Below, piece by piece: positions 9,476-21,024 of a stretch of DNA of 64,000 nucleotides. Made by a program: the position numbers and the translations under genes. The notes beneath the pieces were generated by a model. That model searched no databases. It was not told the origin of the DNA and saw only the letters and a list, made by a program, of their open reading frames with translations. How positions within the stretch are numbered: the first letter of the stretch is position 1; every line of letters starts with the position of its first letter. Source of the DNA: Chondrilla cf. caribensis (lineage: Eukaryota; Porifera; Demospongiae; Chondrillida; Chondrillidae); assembly GCA_964020155.1 (NCBI GenBank), contig OZ026547.1, positions 227,501 to 291,500 on the forward strand, read 5' to 3'.

Positions 9476-9786
9476 AAGGAGAAATAAGTGTACATAGGCA
9501 TGTTTATGACAGTTTGTAGGGAAACTGTGAGACCAGACAAACTGGCAGGCTCGGTTGGGTGGCCTTGGCTCACATTCCTCCATTTGTAATGACCAACTGG
9601 TGGGAGGTTAACGTGTGGCTAGGTAAAGATATTCATTGAAAGAAAATTGATGATATTCATGGTATTTGAAAGTATGCATCAATTATATTCATCCCCTTCC
9701 AGCTGAACTGTTGCTGTCCCAATAACAAGTTTAATATTTAGTGATTATCCCATGATTTGGACTTCCCAAAACTCTTAGGTCAGCAA

Positions 9787-9816
9787 TGTGTGTGTGTGTG
9801 TTTCTCTCTCTCTCTC

Positions 9817-9883
<67 letters not shown>
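9787..9883. repeat. (GT)n microsatellite with TCTC insert
   Basis: A GT tract interrupted by TTTCTCTCTCTCTCTCTGTA near 9802, followed by uninterrupted GT. Confidence 0.97.
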
Positions 9884-9885
<2 letters not shown>

Positions 9886-10729
9886 ATGTGTTGAACTGTG
9901 TCCCACATCAATTTCTTTCCACTTGATATAGTTTTTGCCATTTTGTCATAGCCAATAGGCTCCTACCCTAGACCTCAATTCCAATGGAGTCACTTGAGTA
10001 GCTTCAAAGGATTGCAAGTTTGATATGCCAAACCTCATAGGGGACTCCCCTGTAACCCAATCCCTAACTGTACTACAGTCCACTACTGCCACTTCCATAT
10101 ATGACCATGGAGCACAGCTCCAAGGTGATGGCTTAATAGATCTAGACATATGTACATCTTCAGGTGATAAGTGCCCTGTAAACAAACCAGCTTATATACA
10201 GCTTCTCCCACTCCTGGAGTGTTTGGGCTAGCCTGGTTCACAGTATACTGGCAGACAACAGAGGTGCAGTGAAGAGTGTGGGTATGGGGAGTAGGTGCTG
10301 GTGGGGTTGTCTCCTGCCATCTCCATAGTAACAGATAAAACAGTTGCAATCCCTGACATCATAGCCCCTGGTCTCACCAACTATACATGAGGTATAATAA
10401 TAATAATAGATACGTAGATATGTAGATTGCATCTCTGATCTGTGATTACTATAGCAAGCACTCAATCAATCATATGGCTTCCCTTTATAAGCTACACACA
10501 CATTATCACAAGCTTTCCTGACCAATCAGATCATTCCTTTCTTATGAATGTTGCATATAACTGATAGATAATGTAATATGCACACACAAAAAAGAGCCGT
10601 CATGTTTTATACATAAGCTACAGTAACAATACTGAATGAATGATCCATGTCTATGGAATGCTGAGGAAAATTGCTATTTCTGACGCACAACATCTTCTCT
10701 GAAGAGAGAGTTTTCAGATGTCTAATATG
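9884..10729. other. No gene seen
   Basis: Mixed sequence with short open frames on both strands and no conserved block that I can match elsewhere in the window. A short ATAATAATAATA run lies at about 10396. Confidence 0.4.
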
Positions 10730-10875
10730 TTATTTGAGCGTTGGGTCGTCCCATCTGTTCTGAGCAAACTTGTCCACCATCTTACAGAACTCGATGTAGT
10801 TGACGTCCAGATGTCTTCCAATCTCAATGGCAAACTTCTTGTAGATCATTTCAAACTCCAGTCCGTTCACTAGAC
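10730..10875 (-). pseudogene. M family copy 2, truncated last exon
   Basis: It matches the M last exon from its acceptor (GTCTAGTGAACGGAC on the minus strand) through the FCKMVDKFAQNRWDDP part, then meets a stop after three further codons. No penultimate exon is found upstream; the position is instead filled by the 26-bp minisatellite. It is probably a fragment. Confidence 0.6.
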
Positions 10876-10954
10876 CTGCACACAGGTATCCAGAGATGGA
10901 ACAATAAAATTGCTGCTAGATACAGTGTGGCTTTACACCACCATCATAACACAC

Positions 10955-11510
10955 ATAGGGAGGAGTGTGAAGGGACCACAGGGTGGAGGAGTGTGGAGGG
11001 ACCACAGGGTGGAGGAGTGTGGAGGGATCACAGGGTGGAGGAGTGTGAAGGGACCACAGGGTGGAGGAGTGCGGAGGGACCACAGGGTGGAGTGTGGAGG
11101 GATCACAGGGTGGAGGAGTGTGGAGGGACCACAGGGTGGAGGAGTGCGGAGGGACCACAGGGTGGAGGAGTGTGGAGGGATCACAGGGTGGAGGAGTGTG
11201 GAGGGACCACAGGGTGGAGTGTGGAGGGATCACAGGGTGGAGGAGTGTGGAGGGATCACAGGGTGGAGGAGTGTGGAGGGATCACAGGGTGGAGGAGTGT
11301 GGAGGGACCACAGGGTGTAGGAGTGTGGAGGGATCACAGGGTGGAGGAGTGTGGAGGGACCACAGGGTGGAGGAGTGTGGAGGGATCACAGGGTGGAGGA
11401 GTGTGGAGGGACCACAGGGTGTAGGAGTGTGGAGGGATCACAGGGTGGAGGAGTGTGGAGGGATCACAGGGTGGAGGAGTGTGGAGGGACCACAGGGTGC
11501 AGGAGTGTGT
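10955..11510. repeat. 26-bp minisatellite GGAGGAGTGTGGAGGGACCA
   Basis: About 21 units with two variant positions: ACCACAGGG versus ATCACAGGG, and a shortened 20-bp unit (GGTGGAGTGTGG). It is paralogous to 29655-29998, where the variants alternate in a regular dimer. Open frames through it are a consequence of the repeat lacking stops, not genes. Confidence 0.95.
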
Positions 11511-12068
11511 ATGTCAAAAAGTGTGGAGGTGTATTGAGAGGACCATACAGTGAAGAAGTAATTGACTGTACAGGGGTGGTCTAGTGGAGTGAGGTTGATG
11601 AAGGTGGAATAATAGTGAGTTGTGGAAAGTAAACTATGTAGATATCCATACAAAGACTTGAATCTAGCCCTTTGTAAACAACTGTGTGTGGGTGTGTAGG
11701 GTCGTGCATAAGACATTTAGTGTGATGTTCAGTACCAGTGCTCTACTACCAATACTTGAAGGGAGACTATGTACCAATGAGTGATGGCTCAGTGAACAGA
11801 CTAGGAACCACTGAATGTGGTCCTGGAGGTCCAAGATCTTATCAAGCACATCACCTATACCCATTTAACAGAGCAGTGAGGAATAAATCACCTCACTCCT
11901 CACTCCAAGCACAATATTACACGATCACTCCTCACCACTAAGGATCACAACATAAACACACTAGGGACTGTCCTATGCACCCTACTCCAGCCCCGCCCCT
12001 CACTCATAAGCCCCACCCCTCACTCATGAGCCCTGCTCCTTACTCTTTGAGCCCCACCCCTCACTCAA
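11511..12068. other. No gene; duplicated flank
   Basis: Closely similar to 29999-30460. It includes a CCCACCCCTCACTCATGAGCC-like tract near 11985-12065. No coding capacity is supported. Confidence 0.5.
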
Positions 12069-13190
12069 ACACACATGCATACATACACGTATGTGGACAA
12101 CCACGGATGGAGTATTCATTGTAAGTCCAAAAATGTGTTGGAATGGGCTAGAATACACCTAGTGGATGGGGCATTTGTACATATGAAAGCAACATTGATT
12201 CTGTCAGATACCCCAACATGTACTGTACGTGCAACTGTGCTTGCTTTGGGTGTAAACTAACCGCTTTACCTCCAATGATTCCTTGTGGTGATCACTGTTA
12301 GCTTATGTACAAACATTAAATAAGCAACATTACCTTAGGGTAATTGTCCACATACATACACGTATGTGGACAATTGTTGATGGAGTATTCATTGCAACTA
12401 CAATTACGTGTTGGAATGTGCTGGAATACACCTAGTGGATGGGGCATTTGTACATATGAAAGCAACATTGATCCTGTTGGACCCGCCAACATGTATATGC
12501 AACTGTGCTTGCATGTAGCTGTAAACTAACCGTTTCAACTCCAATGACTACTTCTGGTGATCACTAATAGTTCATTATGTACAAACTGCAAACAAGCAAT
12601 CAACCCTGGAATGCATCAGGAATTTCTTCTTGACCAAACATGGTTATGGCGCAAAGTGGGAGACCTTTCAGTACCAAACTCTTCCTACTAGGACAAGGGG
12701 ACGTGTCTGGAGTACCACCTACAAGTGTTTTATCAGACGATCAATTATGATATCAAACAATCTGAGTATATCCCATGGGATGGTGTCCATATTACAGAGA
12801 TTTCAATTCAGAAATCACTAAACACACCAGTACTAAACACACACTTCCTGCTGGGACAGGGGGACATGTCCAGAGTACACTCCTACAAGTGTTTGAACGG
12901 ACTATATACCAATAATATGATGATTATGACATCCCATGTGTACCCATTAATACATTTCACATGTTAGGAATCTTCAGAGTCTTAATGTGTTGAAATGTGC
13001 TAGAATACACCTAGTGGATGGGGCATGTGTACATATGAAAGCAACATTGATCCTGTTGGACACCCCAACATGTACATGCAACTGTGCTTGCATGTAGCTG
13101 TAAACTAACCGTTTCAACTCCAATGACTACTTGTGGTTATCAGTGTTAGTGTATGTACAAACATTAGACAAGCAATATTACCTTAGGGTG
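12069..13190. repeat. About 280-bp direct repeats (three partial units)
   Basis: Units recur at about 12069, 12350 and 12985, each carrying ACACCTAGTGGATGGGGCAT and CCCAACATGTAC and ending near TACAAACATTA. A different unit (GGACAAGGGGACGTGTC / GGACAGGGGGACATGTC) sits at 12640-12960 and recurs at 56278-56420. The whole block is duplicated at 30460-31010. Confidence 0.85.
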
Positions 13191-13431
13191 GGGATTGTGC
13201 AGGTGCAATTATACATATCAGGGATATTGATAGAATCTCTATCAGCATCCATGTACTGGGTGTGTGTGCTGAATCAGCTGATAGGATCTTATAGGAATAA
13301 GATTCCACAAGTGCATTACAGCATCCCTATATTATGTAAACAGTAAACAACATTGCTGAGGTTTACCTCAAACCACCACATTCATACAGACAGACAAACA
13401 TGCATACATACATGTACATAATATGTATACA

Positions 13432-13930
13432 CAGGCCGTACCCACTGAATGTGAAGTGGTCCGGTTTATGGAAAGCATAAAGTAGGGGGGGTATGCCCCC
13501 CCCCCAGGAAAATTTTAGATTTTAGGCCTTCAGAGGTAGTCCTTGATGCCAATTTATTTGATAATAATGTATAATATAAAAGGAATAGGAATCCATATTA
13601 TATATTTATATATAATATGGATTCCTATGCATAACCGCAACAGTGAATTTATATTATAATTTATATAGCGCGAAAAAGATGGCCGATTTCAAAATGCCGA
13701 AATTAGAAATTGAGCTAGAATTCGAGTGCAATGACATCTATGAAGATAATAACTTCATTGAAAGTTCTCCTGATCCTAAAACAGACACCCAAGTGATTCG
13801 AGTGCGATTCGACATTCTTTTCTCCCTTAGTAACAAGGGAAATTTTTTTTAGAAATATTCATTTTTTGGTACTGTTCTGAAAAGTGGTCTGGTTGAACCC
13901 GTACGAACCGGACTGGTGGCTACGGCCCTG
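13432..13930. mobile_element. Non-autonomous element with CAGGGCCGTA termini, copy 1
   Basis: About 0.5 kb bounded by inverted ends, CAGGCCGTACCCACT at the left and the reverse complement of CAGGGCCGTAGCCACC at the right. Inside are a 40-bp AT-rich palindrome (13582-13622) and a 57-codon open frame. The second copy is 31250-31740 and a 5' fragment is at 52928-53060. CAGGG ends recall hAT-type elements, but I see no clean 8-bp target duplication, so the superfamily is open. Confidence 0.65.
13679..13852 (+). CDS. 57-codon frame inside the CAGGG element
   Basis: It encodes MADFKMPKLEIELEFECNDI and further acidic residues, to TAG. The frame is open in both copies (13679 and 31489) and differs by a handful of substitutions. 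It is probably a remnant exon of the autonomous parent element. No domain is recognised. Confidence 0.3.
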   Translation: MADFKMPKLEIELEFECNDIYEDNNFIESSPDPKTDTQVIRVRFDILFSLSNKGNFF

Positions 13931-14085
13931 ATACATACGTACATGTACATATGTATGCATGCATACGTACGTGTACATATGTATGCATGCATACGTACAT
14001 GTACATATGTACGCATGCATACGTACATGTACACATGTATGCATGCATACGTACACGTACACATGTACGTATGTATGCATACACA
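13931..14085. repeat. Alternating TACATG/ATGCATAC palindromic repeat
   Basis: Self-complementary units such as CATACGTACATGTACATATG repeated about five times. Every unit is a near-palindrome, so the whole array can fold as a series of hairpins. The copy at 31741-31890 has the same design. Confidence 0.85.
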
Positions 14086-14199
14086 TATGGGTGTTAGTAT
14101 ACAAAGCATTGTATTATATTTAGCTGTGATAAATACAATAGTTAAGAAAAATATTACTATAAGGCCATTGGTTTTTGTTTATGTTAAATACACGTTGAC

Positions 14200-15090
14200 G
14201 TTCCAGCTACTATGCTGTAACTTTCATCACAATATGCAAACAAACACAGAAACAGTCACTTTTCTAACAGCTCTGGTGCACTGTTTTCCTATAGCTACTG
14301 TTCTGATGACAAGCAAAATAGTGGCTTTTGCCATGCTTATTTCTCTTGAAGAACCACATAGTACACACCACACACTTCTCAACAGAGATCAGGGACAGCC
14401 ATCATGGATTGTTGGAGGCCATGACTAAAGCACCATCCTGTCTGCAAGCTCCACCCACTATAGCCTCTACCCCTATGAACTCTTATTCAAGTACAGTGGA
14501 ACCTCTCTATTAAGGACACTTTGGGACCTTAATTTTAGTCCTTAATACAGAGGTTTCCTCAATTCAGAGGTCATTTAATACACTATAGTACTGCACTGGG
14601 ACACAGAATGGTGTCCTTATTACAGAGGTTTCCACATTTCAGAGGTTTGTAATAGAGAGGTTCCACTGTAACTGTTTCTGTGTTTGTTTGCATGTTATGA
14701 CGAAGGCTACAACATAGTACCTGAAATATCAACTTCTATTCAATTGATTTTTCAGTTGAAATCAAGGATACTTTCTTTACACTATTCTTTTGACACAACT
14801 GTCAGTCTGTTGGAATAGTGCACTTTATTAAATGAATAGACAGTTGAGGACACCAAATAGATTCACAAGTGTTCACTATAATTATTTTGATCTAAATAAT
14901 TACGTTAGGGGAGATAAGTTGATATACGTATACAAATAGTTCAACACAAAATAGTACCTTCCACCGAAGGGAGAAGCGTTCAAAGGCCATTACGTAGAGC
15001 GAGACGACCTGTATGGGGAGTATGATGCTACTGCGGTCACGCAAAACTGCCGTTGCAGGTAATGATGACAGTGTAAGATACGAATATTAT
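14200..15090. repeat. CC upstream element U, copy 1
   Basis: This sequence recurs ahead of most CC first exons: TTTTGCCATGCTTATTTCTC, CAGCCATCATGGATTG, TTGCATGTTATGACGAAGGC, GATCTAAATAATTACG, then CCTTCCACCGAAGGGAGA and GGCCATTACGTAGAGCG. It is interrupted by the MITE at 14494-14668. It is probably the duplicated 5' flank or promoter of the CC family rather than a gene. Confidence 0.7.
14494..14668. mobile_element. MITE with CAGTGGAACCTCT ends
   Basis: 175 bp bounded by CAGTGGAACCTCTCTATTAA and its imperfect inverse ending AGAGGTTCCACTG, with TA on both sides (14492-14493 and 14669-14670). The paralogous segment at 32296-32306 reads CAAGTAACTG with a single TA, which is the exact empty site. 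It is a Tc1/mariner/pogo-type non-autonomous element by its ends and TA target. Confidence 0.93.
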
Positions 15091-15202
15091 TAATCCGAGT
15101 CATGAATATCATCTCATAATGTGGAGTATCAGAAATACTTCACTGATTTCCCACGTGTCACAGACACACTAAAGACAAGGGGTAACTTTCCAAGACAATA
15201 GA

Positions 15203-16170
15203 ATGGCTATGTCTACTGATAAAAGCACAGATGTCGAACCAGATTGTGAGGAGAGACCTTCTCCACTGACTTCTCTGATGACAACACTCAGAAATACAAC
15301 AAAGGTAAGACTGCTTTGAAATTCAGAATAGATGTAACATGCCCAACTGGTTAAGTCAAACCAGGTACAGAAGCGCTTCAATGAAATTGTTTTAAGATTT
15401 CTCCAGTGTAAAAGGGACTCTGGACTTTTCACCTACTACCAGCCTGAGGGTTATTAGTACATTAAATTTTGGTATTCTCACATCACTTCCAGCTGTTTCT
15501 TGTAGAACACAGTTGTGTGGTATTTCTCTTTTGTTTATGTCATTGGTCACATATCAGCCCCAACAATCATTTTAGGCAATCAACCTTAGGCTACAAGCAG
15601 ACACTACTTGTGTCAGCCATGAATACACTTGAGTCTGTTACGAATACACTTGCATGTTATGAATCCACTTATGTGTCATGAATCCACTTATGTGTCATGA
15701 ATACACTTATGTGCCTTTCATGATATGGGCCAGTAAGGTGTCCATAGCCCATTCTAACACCAGCAGCCTCGTTTCTTAGAGGATTTACACACCAGGTTAC
15801 TAGCTGGTGAGTTTCTACTGGGGTTAAGGTAACAACCCAAGAGTTTTGTGTTTGGCACTTCAAGTTCTGAGACCTAGTTGTCTGCTGTTTGTGCTTTTGT
15901 GATTTGCAATAAGGTTTGTATCATTCAGTGCATATTATATGTAGCCTTACTTTGTACAACCTGAAAACAAGAACACTAGTGCTACTGATGTCAGGTAGAA
16001 GTGATGTTCCAGTGGCAACTGGACAAGATAAATATAGACCAAAGGTCCTTCAAGTGTTGAAGGAGATAGCCCCTGAAGTGAACCCTGAACTTATTCTACA
16101 ACAACTCAGTAGAATGGAGACTGATGATCTTGTGCTACTTTTTGGAATTGTTCAGCAATTCCAAAAGTGA
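15203..16170 (+). pseudogene. CC family fragment H (exon 1 plus truncated exon 2)
   Basis: Exon 1 is 15203-15304 (MAMSTDKSTDVEPDCEERPS), donor GTAAGA. The usual 77-nt intron and the start of exon 2 are missing. Similarity resumes about 15985 with SGRSDVPVATGQDKYRPKVL and breaks after RMETDD, where the sequence becomes LVLLFGIVQQFQK and stops at 16170. The same alternative ending occurs at 20249 and 48386, so it is a recurrent truncated form rather than a private mutation. Confidence 0.75.
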
Positions 16171-16658
16171 CTAATTCACACAAGCATTATCTACTATTCC
16201 TCTGACCCAACTGTACAGGTTGGTCTGTCGGTAGAGGAACTGAATTCCACTTTGAACTTTATTGAATAATAGACTTTAAACTGTTGAAGGACACAAAATA
16301 GATTTACACAAGTGTTCTCTACAATTCCTTTGATTTAAATAATCACATTTGGGGAGATACACTGATATATACAAATAGTTTGACACAAAATAGTACCTTC
16401 CATCGAAGGGAGAGGTGATCGAGGGCCATTACGTAGAGCGGGACGGTCTGTATTGGGAGTACAGTTAATCATATTCATACAGACAGTAATCATAATCATT
16501 GTTGCAACATTATTCATCACGACAACCCCACAATGAAGCCCCGCTACGAATGCAGTACCGTAATGAATATTATTACTATTACGATAGGAAATCACTTGAA
16601 TAAGACAGACAAGACTGTACCTTCCAAGAGACAAGACTTTACTTTCCAAGACAAGAGG

Positions 16659-18322
16659 ATGGCAATGGCTACTGATAAAGGCGCAGATGTGGAACCAGAT
16701 TGTGAGGAGAGACCTTCTCCACTGACTTCTCTGATGGCAGCACTCAGAAGTACAACAAAAGTAAGCCTGCTTCAGAATTCAGAGGGGGAGTGTGGCATTT
16801 GTGATACCATGGAGACTAACAAACCTCCCCTTTCGCAGAACACAGGACCAAGTACAGTGATACCTCTACTACTAACAGTGCCACTGATGTCAGGTAGAAG
16901 TGATATTCCAGTGGCAAATGGACAAGATAAATATAGACCAAAGATCCTTCAAGTGTTGAAGGAGATAGCCCCTGAAGTGGACCCTGAACTTATCCTACAA
17001 CAACTCAGTAGAATGGATACTGATGGTCTAGTGGACTGTATTGTGGAGGTGGCTAGAAAATACAGAGAACTTGAAGAAGAGAATGAGAACTACAGAAAGA
17101 GAAAAGATGCATTTGTTACCCTCTACCAAGAGGAACAAGACAGAGTTAGAGAACTTGAGGTTAAACTTGTTGAAGCAAAGAAAGAGATGAATGAAATGAG
17201 AGGGAAGCATCGAAGTGAGCTCGAGCAGATAAGACAAGAGTACCTCAATGAGAAGAGAAGATTAGAAGAAGAATGTGCAGAATTGAGGGATCGCTTGAAG
17301 CACATGAAGCATAGTAAGGATGAGTGGACAAAGGAGAAACAATACTTACTACAGAAGGTCAGAAATGAGAAGTTGCAACTATCAGAAATGAGGCAGAGCA
17401 AAGAAGAGGAAAGTGCTCAAGGTTTGTGGTTTGTGAGGAATGTACACCCACAGGTTTGGCTGAACCTAGCAAACTCATTTGCATAATTATTATAGTGCAA
17501 GGCTTAGCAAAGATCCTTATGATTGCGGCCCATACAGCATCCTTTGCGCAATCATGTAATGTATATGCATAACACACGTTCACTACTGAACAGTTACTAA
17601 GATGAACCGGAACCTTGAACCTGGATGCATCATAGACTAAAATCTCAACACACATATCACTATTTCATCAATGACATTAATTTTACTCTATTTAAACACA
17701 GATCAATGTGAGGAGAATGGGGCGTGCAGAGAAAGGCGAAGGGTTGAGACATGTAGTGTGAGAGTGCACCAGAAGAGAGCAACCATGAATACATGTGAAC
17801 ATGTGAGTTTGTGGGGAAACTGAAGTACAATTGTACCAGCAACAGTAGGAGTTAGAATAACACTTAGTCCTGCAGTGTACCATGCTCGACTTACTTATAT
17901 CACCATTTATCCTACCCTTCACTACACAGGATATACCTTACAGTATACAAGTGGAGGAGGACACTTTGGACGTGCCGGTCTATCCGATCATGCATCCGGA
18001 AACAACATGGGTTCACGACATTTCCTCAAATTCTACATATCACATTAGTTGCCATGACAATGGACTATTCTACTCTCAAGAGTCATCACTGGCACATGAA
18101 TACCTAGCAACAGTTGCTAATGGCAACAGAATTGGCTACTCAAACCAATTTGTCAGTATGGAGATAACAGACAGAGAGGACTTCCCATCCCCTGTTGAGG
18201 AGTGTGGTTGCATGAGTGAGAGGAGAGTAGTGGAGGGCAGTGGGTATGAGGACCAGCTCTCAATACAAGAGACAGGTCATTCCAATACCCAGGAGATGGT
18301 TACTGGGAAGAACTCTTCCTGA
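16659..18322 (+). CDS. CC family copy A, type I, apparently intact (392 residues)
   Basis: Exons by splice consensus and phase: 16659-16760, 16839-17421, 17702-17802, 17930-18322. Residues 1-34 are polar. 35-51 (GPSTVIPLLLTVPLM) are hydrophobic. 64-109 (KILQVLKEIAPEVDPELILQ and the helix ending VARKY) resemble a CUE-type ubiquitin-binding fold, as judged from the I-A-P-E-V-D-P spacing. 110-228 are a strong charged coiled coil. Exon 3 gives DQCEENGACRERRR plus two more Cys. Exon 4 is acidic and ends YEDQLSIQETGHSNTQEM. Intron 1 is 78 nt with no stop and could be retained in frame. Reading through the exon 2 donor adds GLWFVRNVHPQVWLNLANSF and a stop, a possible short isoform. A cytosolic scaffold role is only inference. 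Confidence 0.8.
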
Positions 18323-18358
18323 CTGTTAGCAACAGAGCACAAACTGTGTGTCTCAAGG

Positions 18359-18364
18359 AATAAA
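18359..18364 (+). terminator. Poly(A) signal AATAAA of CC copy A
   Basis: AATAAA 37 bp after the stop. Other CC copies carry AATGAA at the same place (CTCAAGGAATGAACAATGC), a weaker signal. Confidence 0.55.
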
Positions 18365-19044
18365 CAATGCTTGATACTTCGCATCCACAACAGTGCTATC
18401 ACTTCTTTCTACTACTTTCCTACCATGTATGAAAACAACTTTTATTTAAAGCTGTTACGTCACCCCATAGACCCTAGATACCTATGGTCACACAACAAGT
18501 ATAAACACTACATACATAACCCTAGGATTCTTTCATATCGTACACATTAAATTTTTTTATTAATTATAATGTGTTTTCTCCCTGTTGATATGGTTACTCA
18601 GAAAGTGCTATACACTGTTTTCACAGTGGTACTAGGTGTTCAAAGAGAGTGCACACAAATCACATGGTTTGCAGAGAATGTCCAGAAATAACACTGGAAT
18701 ATCACATGGTCCATTAATAAGCAATCTATGCCATAAATGGCCAGAACACACTGCACAGCTAAGGCCTACAATAACAATGTTCATAGCTTGTACAAACTGC
18801 CTGGAACGACTCAGGATATGGATATCTGCCATGAAAGTAAATGCACTCATGTATGGGATGACGTGGTGAATTAGGATTGCAGTACTCGTGGGGAATTATT
18901 GTATGTACTCACAGTGAATACTTGTTAATCTGCCACAAGTAGTTTTCACTGACCAACATGTTAGGCACACGACACACAAAATACCATGTATCCATCTATG
19001 TTACTGTATATACTGTACATCACTGCATTATATTGTACTATAAA
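18365..19044. other. No gene seen
   Basis: The 3' flank of CC copy A, then unique AT-rich sequence. The short open frames on both strands overlap each other and look incidental. Confidence 0.45.
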
Positions 19045-19554
19045 TGTGACCGTCCACGCGAAAAGGGTCATATTCGCGCATCTGATGGAAATCGAGTTTT
19101 TGATATCATTTGAAAGCTTGGACATAGCTACGTCAAATAGTGTAAGCGGTGGCTTCATATCTGTTTCCGTTCTTAAGTTACGGCACTTATAATGGATAAG
19201 TTTGAGAGCTACGCATTCGAGAAAACAAGCAACTTCTGTTTTCTTGCATGATTCCGTATACTAGCTGTCACATGACACGAACAGTGTGTCAAGGCGAACT
19301 CTAATGACATTCATAGCTCCGTATTACTACAAAAATGGCATATTTCCGGTAGTACGTATTTTGAAAATTCGAAATTTTTCGCACAAAACGATCCAATTCA
19401 TGACGGTCACACCAAGAAAGGTTAGAAAACTATATTTTGAACATTATTAACCTATAACCGCAAATTCGACGAAAGCGCACGAAAATTCTTTATCACCTCT
19501 GTACTCAAATGTTTACATAGCGCGAATATGACCCTTTTCGCGTGGACGGTCACA
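19045..19554. mobile_element. MITE with perfect 35-bp terminal inverted repeats
   Basis: The left end begins TGTGACCGTCCACGCGAAAA (19045-19079), and the right end 19520-19554 is its exact reverse complement. The 510-bp interior has no transposase. The target duplication is unclear (flanks TATAAA and AATACA). The terminal repeats are CpG-rich in an AT-rich region and uneroded, so the insertion is recent. Confidence 0.85.
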
Positions 19555-20046
19555 AATACATACGTATGCACAATGCATGTCTTAATGTTCTACTGCCCAC
19601 ATTGATGACTCTACAATTATCAAAAAATTGATACAAAAAGTTGAACATGCACAATGAACAGACTTCATCAATGAATTATTTCTCATATGCGTTATTTCAT
19701 AATGTCTTTTTGACGGCACTAGCTGAACTTTGGAAAGAGCAGAGTTGTACTTGATGTTTTGTTCATTATCATTGAAGTGGGACTGTTTACATGCCACTCC
19801 CTTACATGGAAGCTGACTGCATATTATATAAAAGCACAGTCAGGTTTCCCGCCATTCGGTAAAGTTGTAGTGGAGTCCTCCCATTCAGTGAAGTTGTAGA
19901 TTGGTTTCCCGTGGAATCCTGCCAATTGGTAAAGTTGCAGACTAGTGACAGTTAGGTATGGTTAGGGAACTTCATCTATAAGGGAATGGACATGTAACAA
20001 TCCTCCTATCTTTGGTCCTATAATAATAATAATATTAATTATATAA
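19555..20046. other. No gene; short direct repeats
   Basis: A degenerate repeat of GTTTCCCGCCATTCGGTAAA and TTGTAG type occurs three times around 19845-19935. Nothing coding is supported. Confidence 0.45.
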
Positions 20047-20249
20047 CAGGACCAAGTACAGTGATACCTCTACCACTAACAGTGCTACTGCTGTCAGGTA
20101 GAAGTGATGTTCCAGTGGCAGCTGGACAAGATAAATATAGACCAAAGATCCTTCAAGTGTTGAAGGAGATAGCCCCTGAAGTGAACCCTGAACCTATTCT
20201 ACAACAACTCAGTAGAATGGAGACTAGTGATCTTGTGTTACTTTTTTGA
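20047..20249 (+). pseudogene. CC family fragment I (truncated exon 2)
   Basis: It begins at the exon 2 acceptor context (AACAGGACCAAGTACAGTGA) without a first exon, covers VLKEIAPEVNPEPILQQLSR, and ends in the recurrent truncated tail LVLLF plus a stop. Confidence 0.75.
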
Positions 20250-21024
20250 ATTGTTTGGTAATTCCAAAAAGTAAATAATTCACAGAATTAGAAATTAGAT
20301 AGAATTAGATCTCAGAAAGTACTGAAGCTATTAACTTCAAACAAAAAGCACTATTTAAGTCTCTGTAAGATAGCAAGAGGTACGCACTGTGAAGCGTATA
20401 TCTTCGCGATACGGACAGTTAAACGTGTACCTCTACATATGTCCTCTAAAATCTGCTAGCAGCTACGCAAAACGTTGAGAATTGAAGAAACCCGAATGAA
20501 AATTTATTCGTCCGATTATTGTTTGTTTACTATTCCTCTAACCTAATTGTACAGGTTGGACAGTTGGTATAGGGAACAGAAGGACGTAATAAAAAAACAC
20601 AGTATCAGGGTATCAGGGTAACTTATTTAGACTGGGGAGCCTTTAGCCATTGGCTATTCTGACAGTACGGGTAAGTAAGCGTTCTCTACAATTCCTTTGA
20701 TCTAAATAATCACGTTTGGGGAGATACGCTGATATATACAAATAGTTCAACACAAAATAGTACCTTCCACCGAAGGGAGAGGCGATTGAGGGCCATTACG
20801 TAGAGCGAGACGTCAGGTGAATACAGTTAATCATATTCATACTGAATGTACCTAATTATATTCATTGTTGCAACATTATTCATCACGACAACCCACAATG
20901 AAGCCCCGCTACGATTGCAATTCCGTATATGAATATCATTAATATTACGATAGGAAATCACTTGAATAAGACAGACAAGACTGTACCTTCCAAGAGACAA
21001 GACTTTACTTTTCAAGACAAGAGG
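20250..21024. other. CC upstream element, partial
   Basis: An unrelated stretch (20290-20670) is followed by part of element U from about 20690 (TCACGTTTGGGGAGATACGC; GTACCTTCCACCGAAGGG), then a TATGAATATCATTAATATTA motif before exon 1 of copy B. Confidence 0.55.

Noticed and set aside
9173..9583. Long open frames of alternating His-Thr or Cys-Val on both strands
   Set aside because: They are translations of a CA/GT dinucleotide tract, which has no stops; the same applies at 24637-25114, 25241-25534, 37430-37797, 53122-53413 and 55213-55552.
10910..11584. Gly/Arg-rich repetitive proteins (GGVWRDHRVEE)
   Set aside because: A 26-bp unit without stops reads open in all frames; the equivalent frames occur on both strands and at 29592-30044. 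No start or splice context supports them.
13859..14428. Met/His/Tyr/Cys-rich frames around the TACATG palindromes
   Set aside because: Composition follows from the simple palindromic repeat, with near-identical frames on both strands and again at 31637-32238.
14328..14513. Recurrent 60-85 residue frame MTSKIVAFAML... in element U
   Set aside because: Present wherever element U is present, but shifted or broken in several copies and without splice or start support; treated as non-coding upstream repeat.
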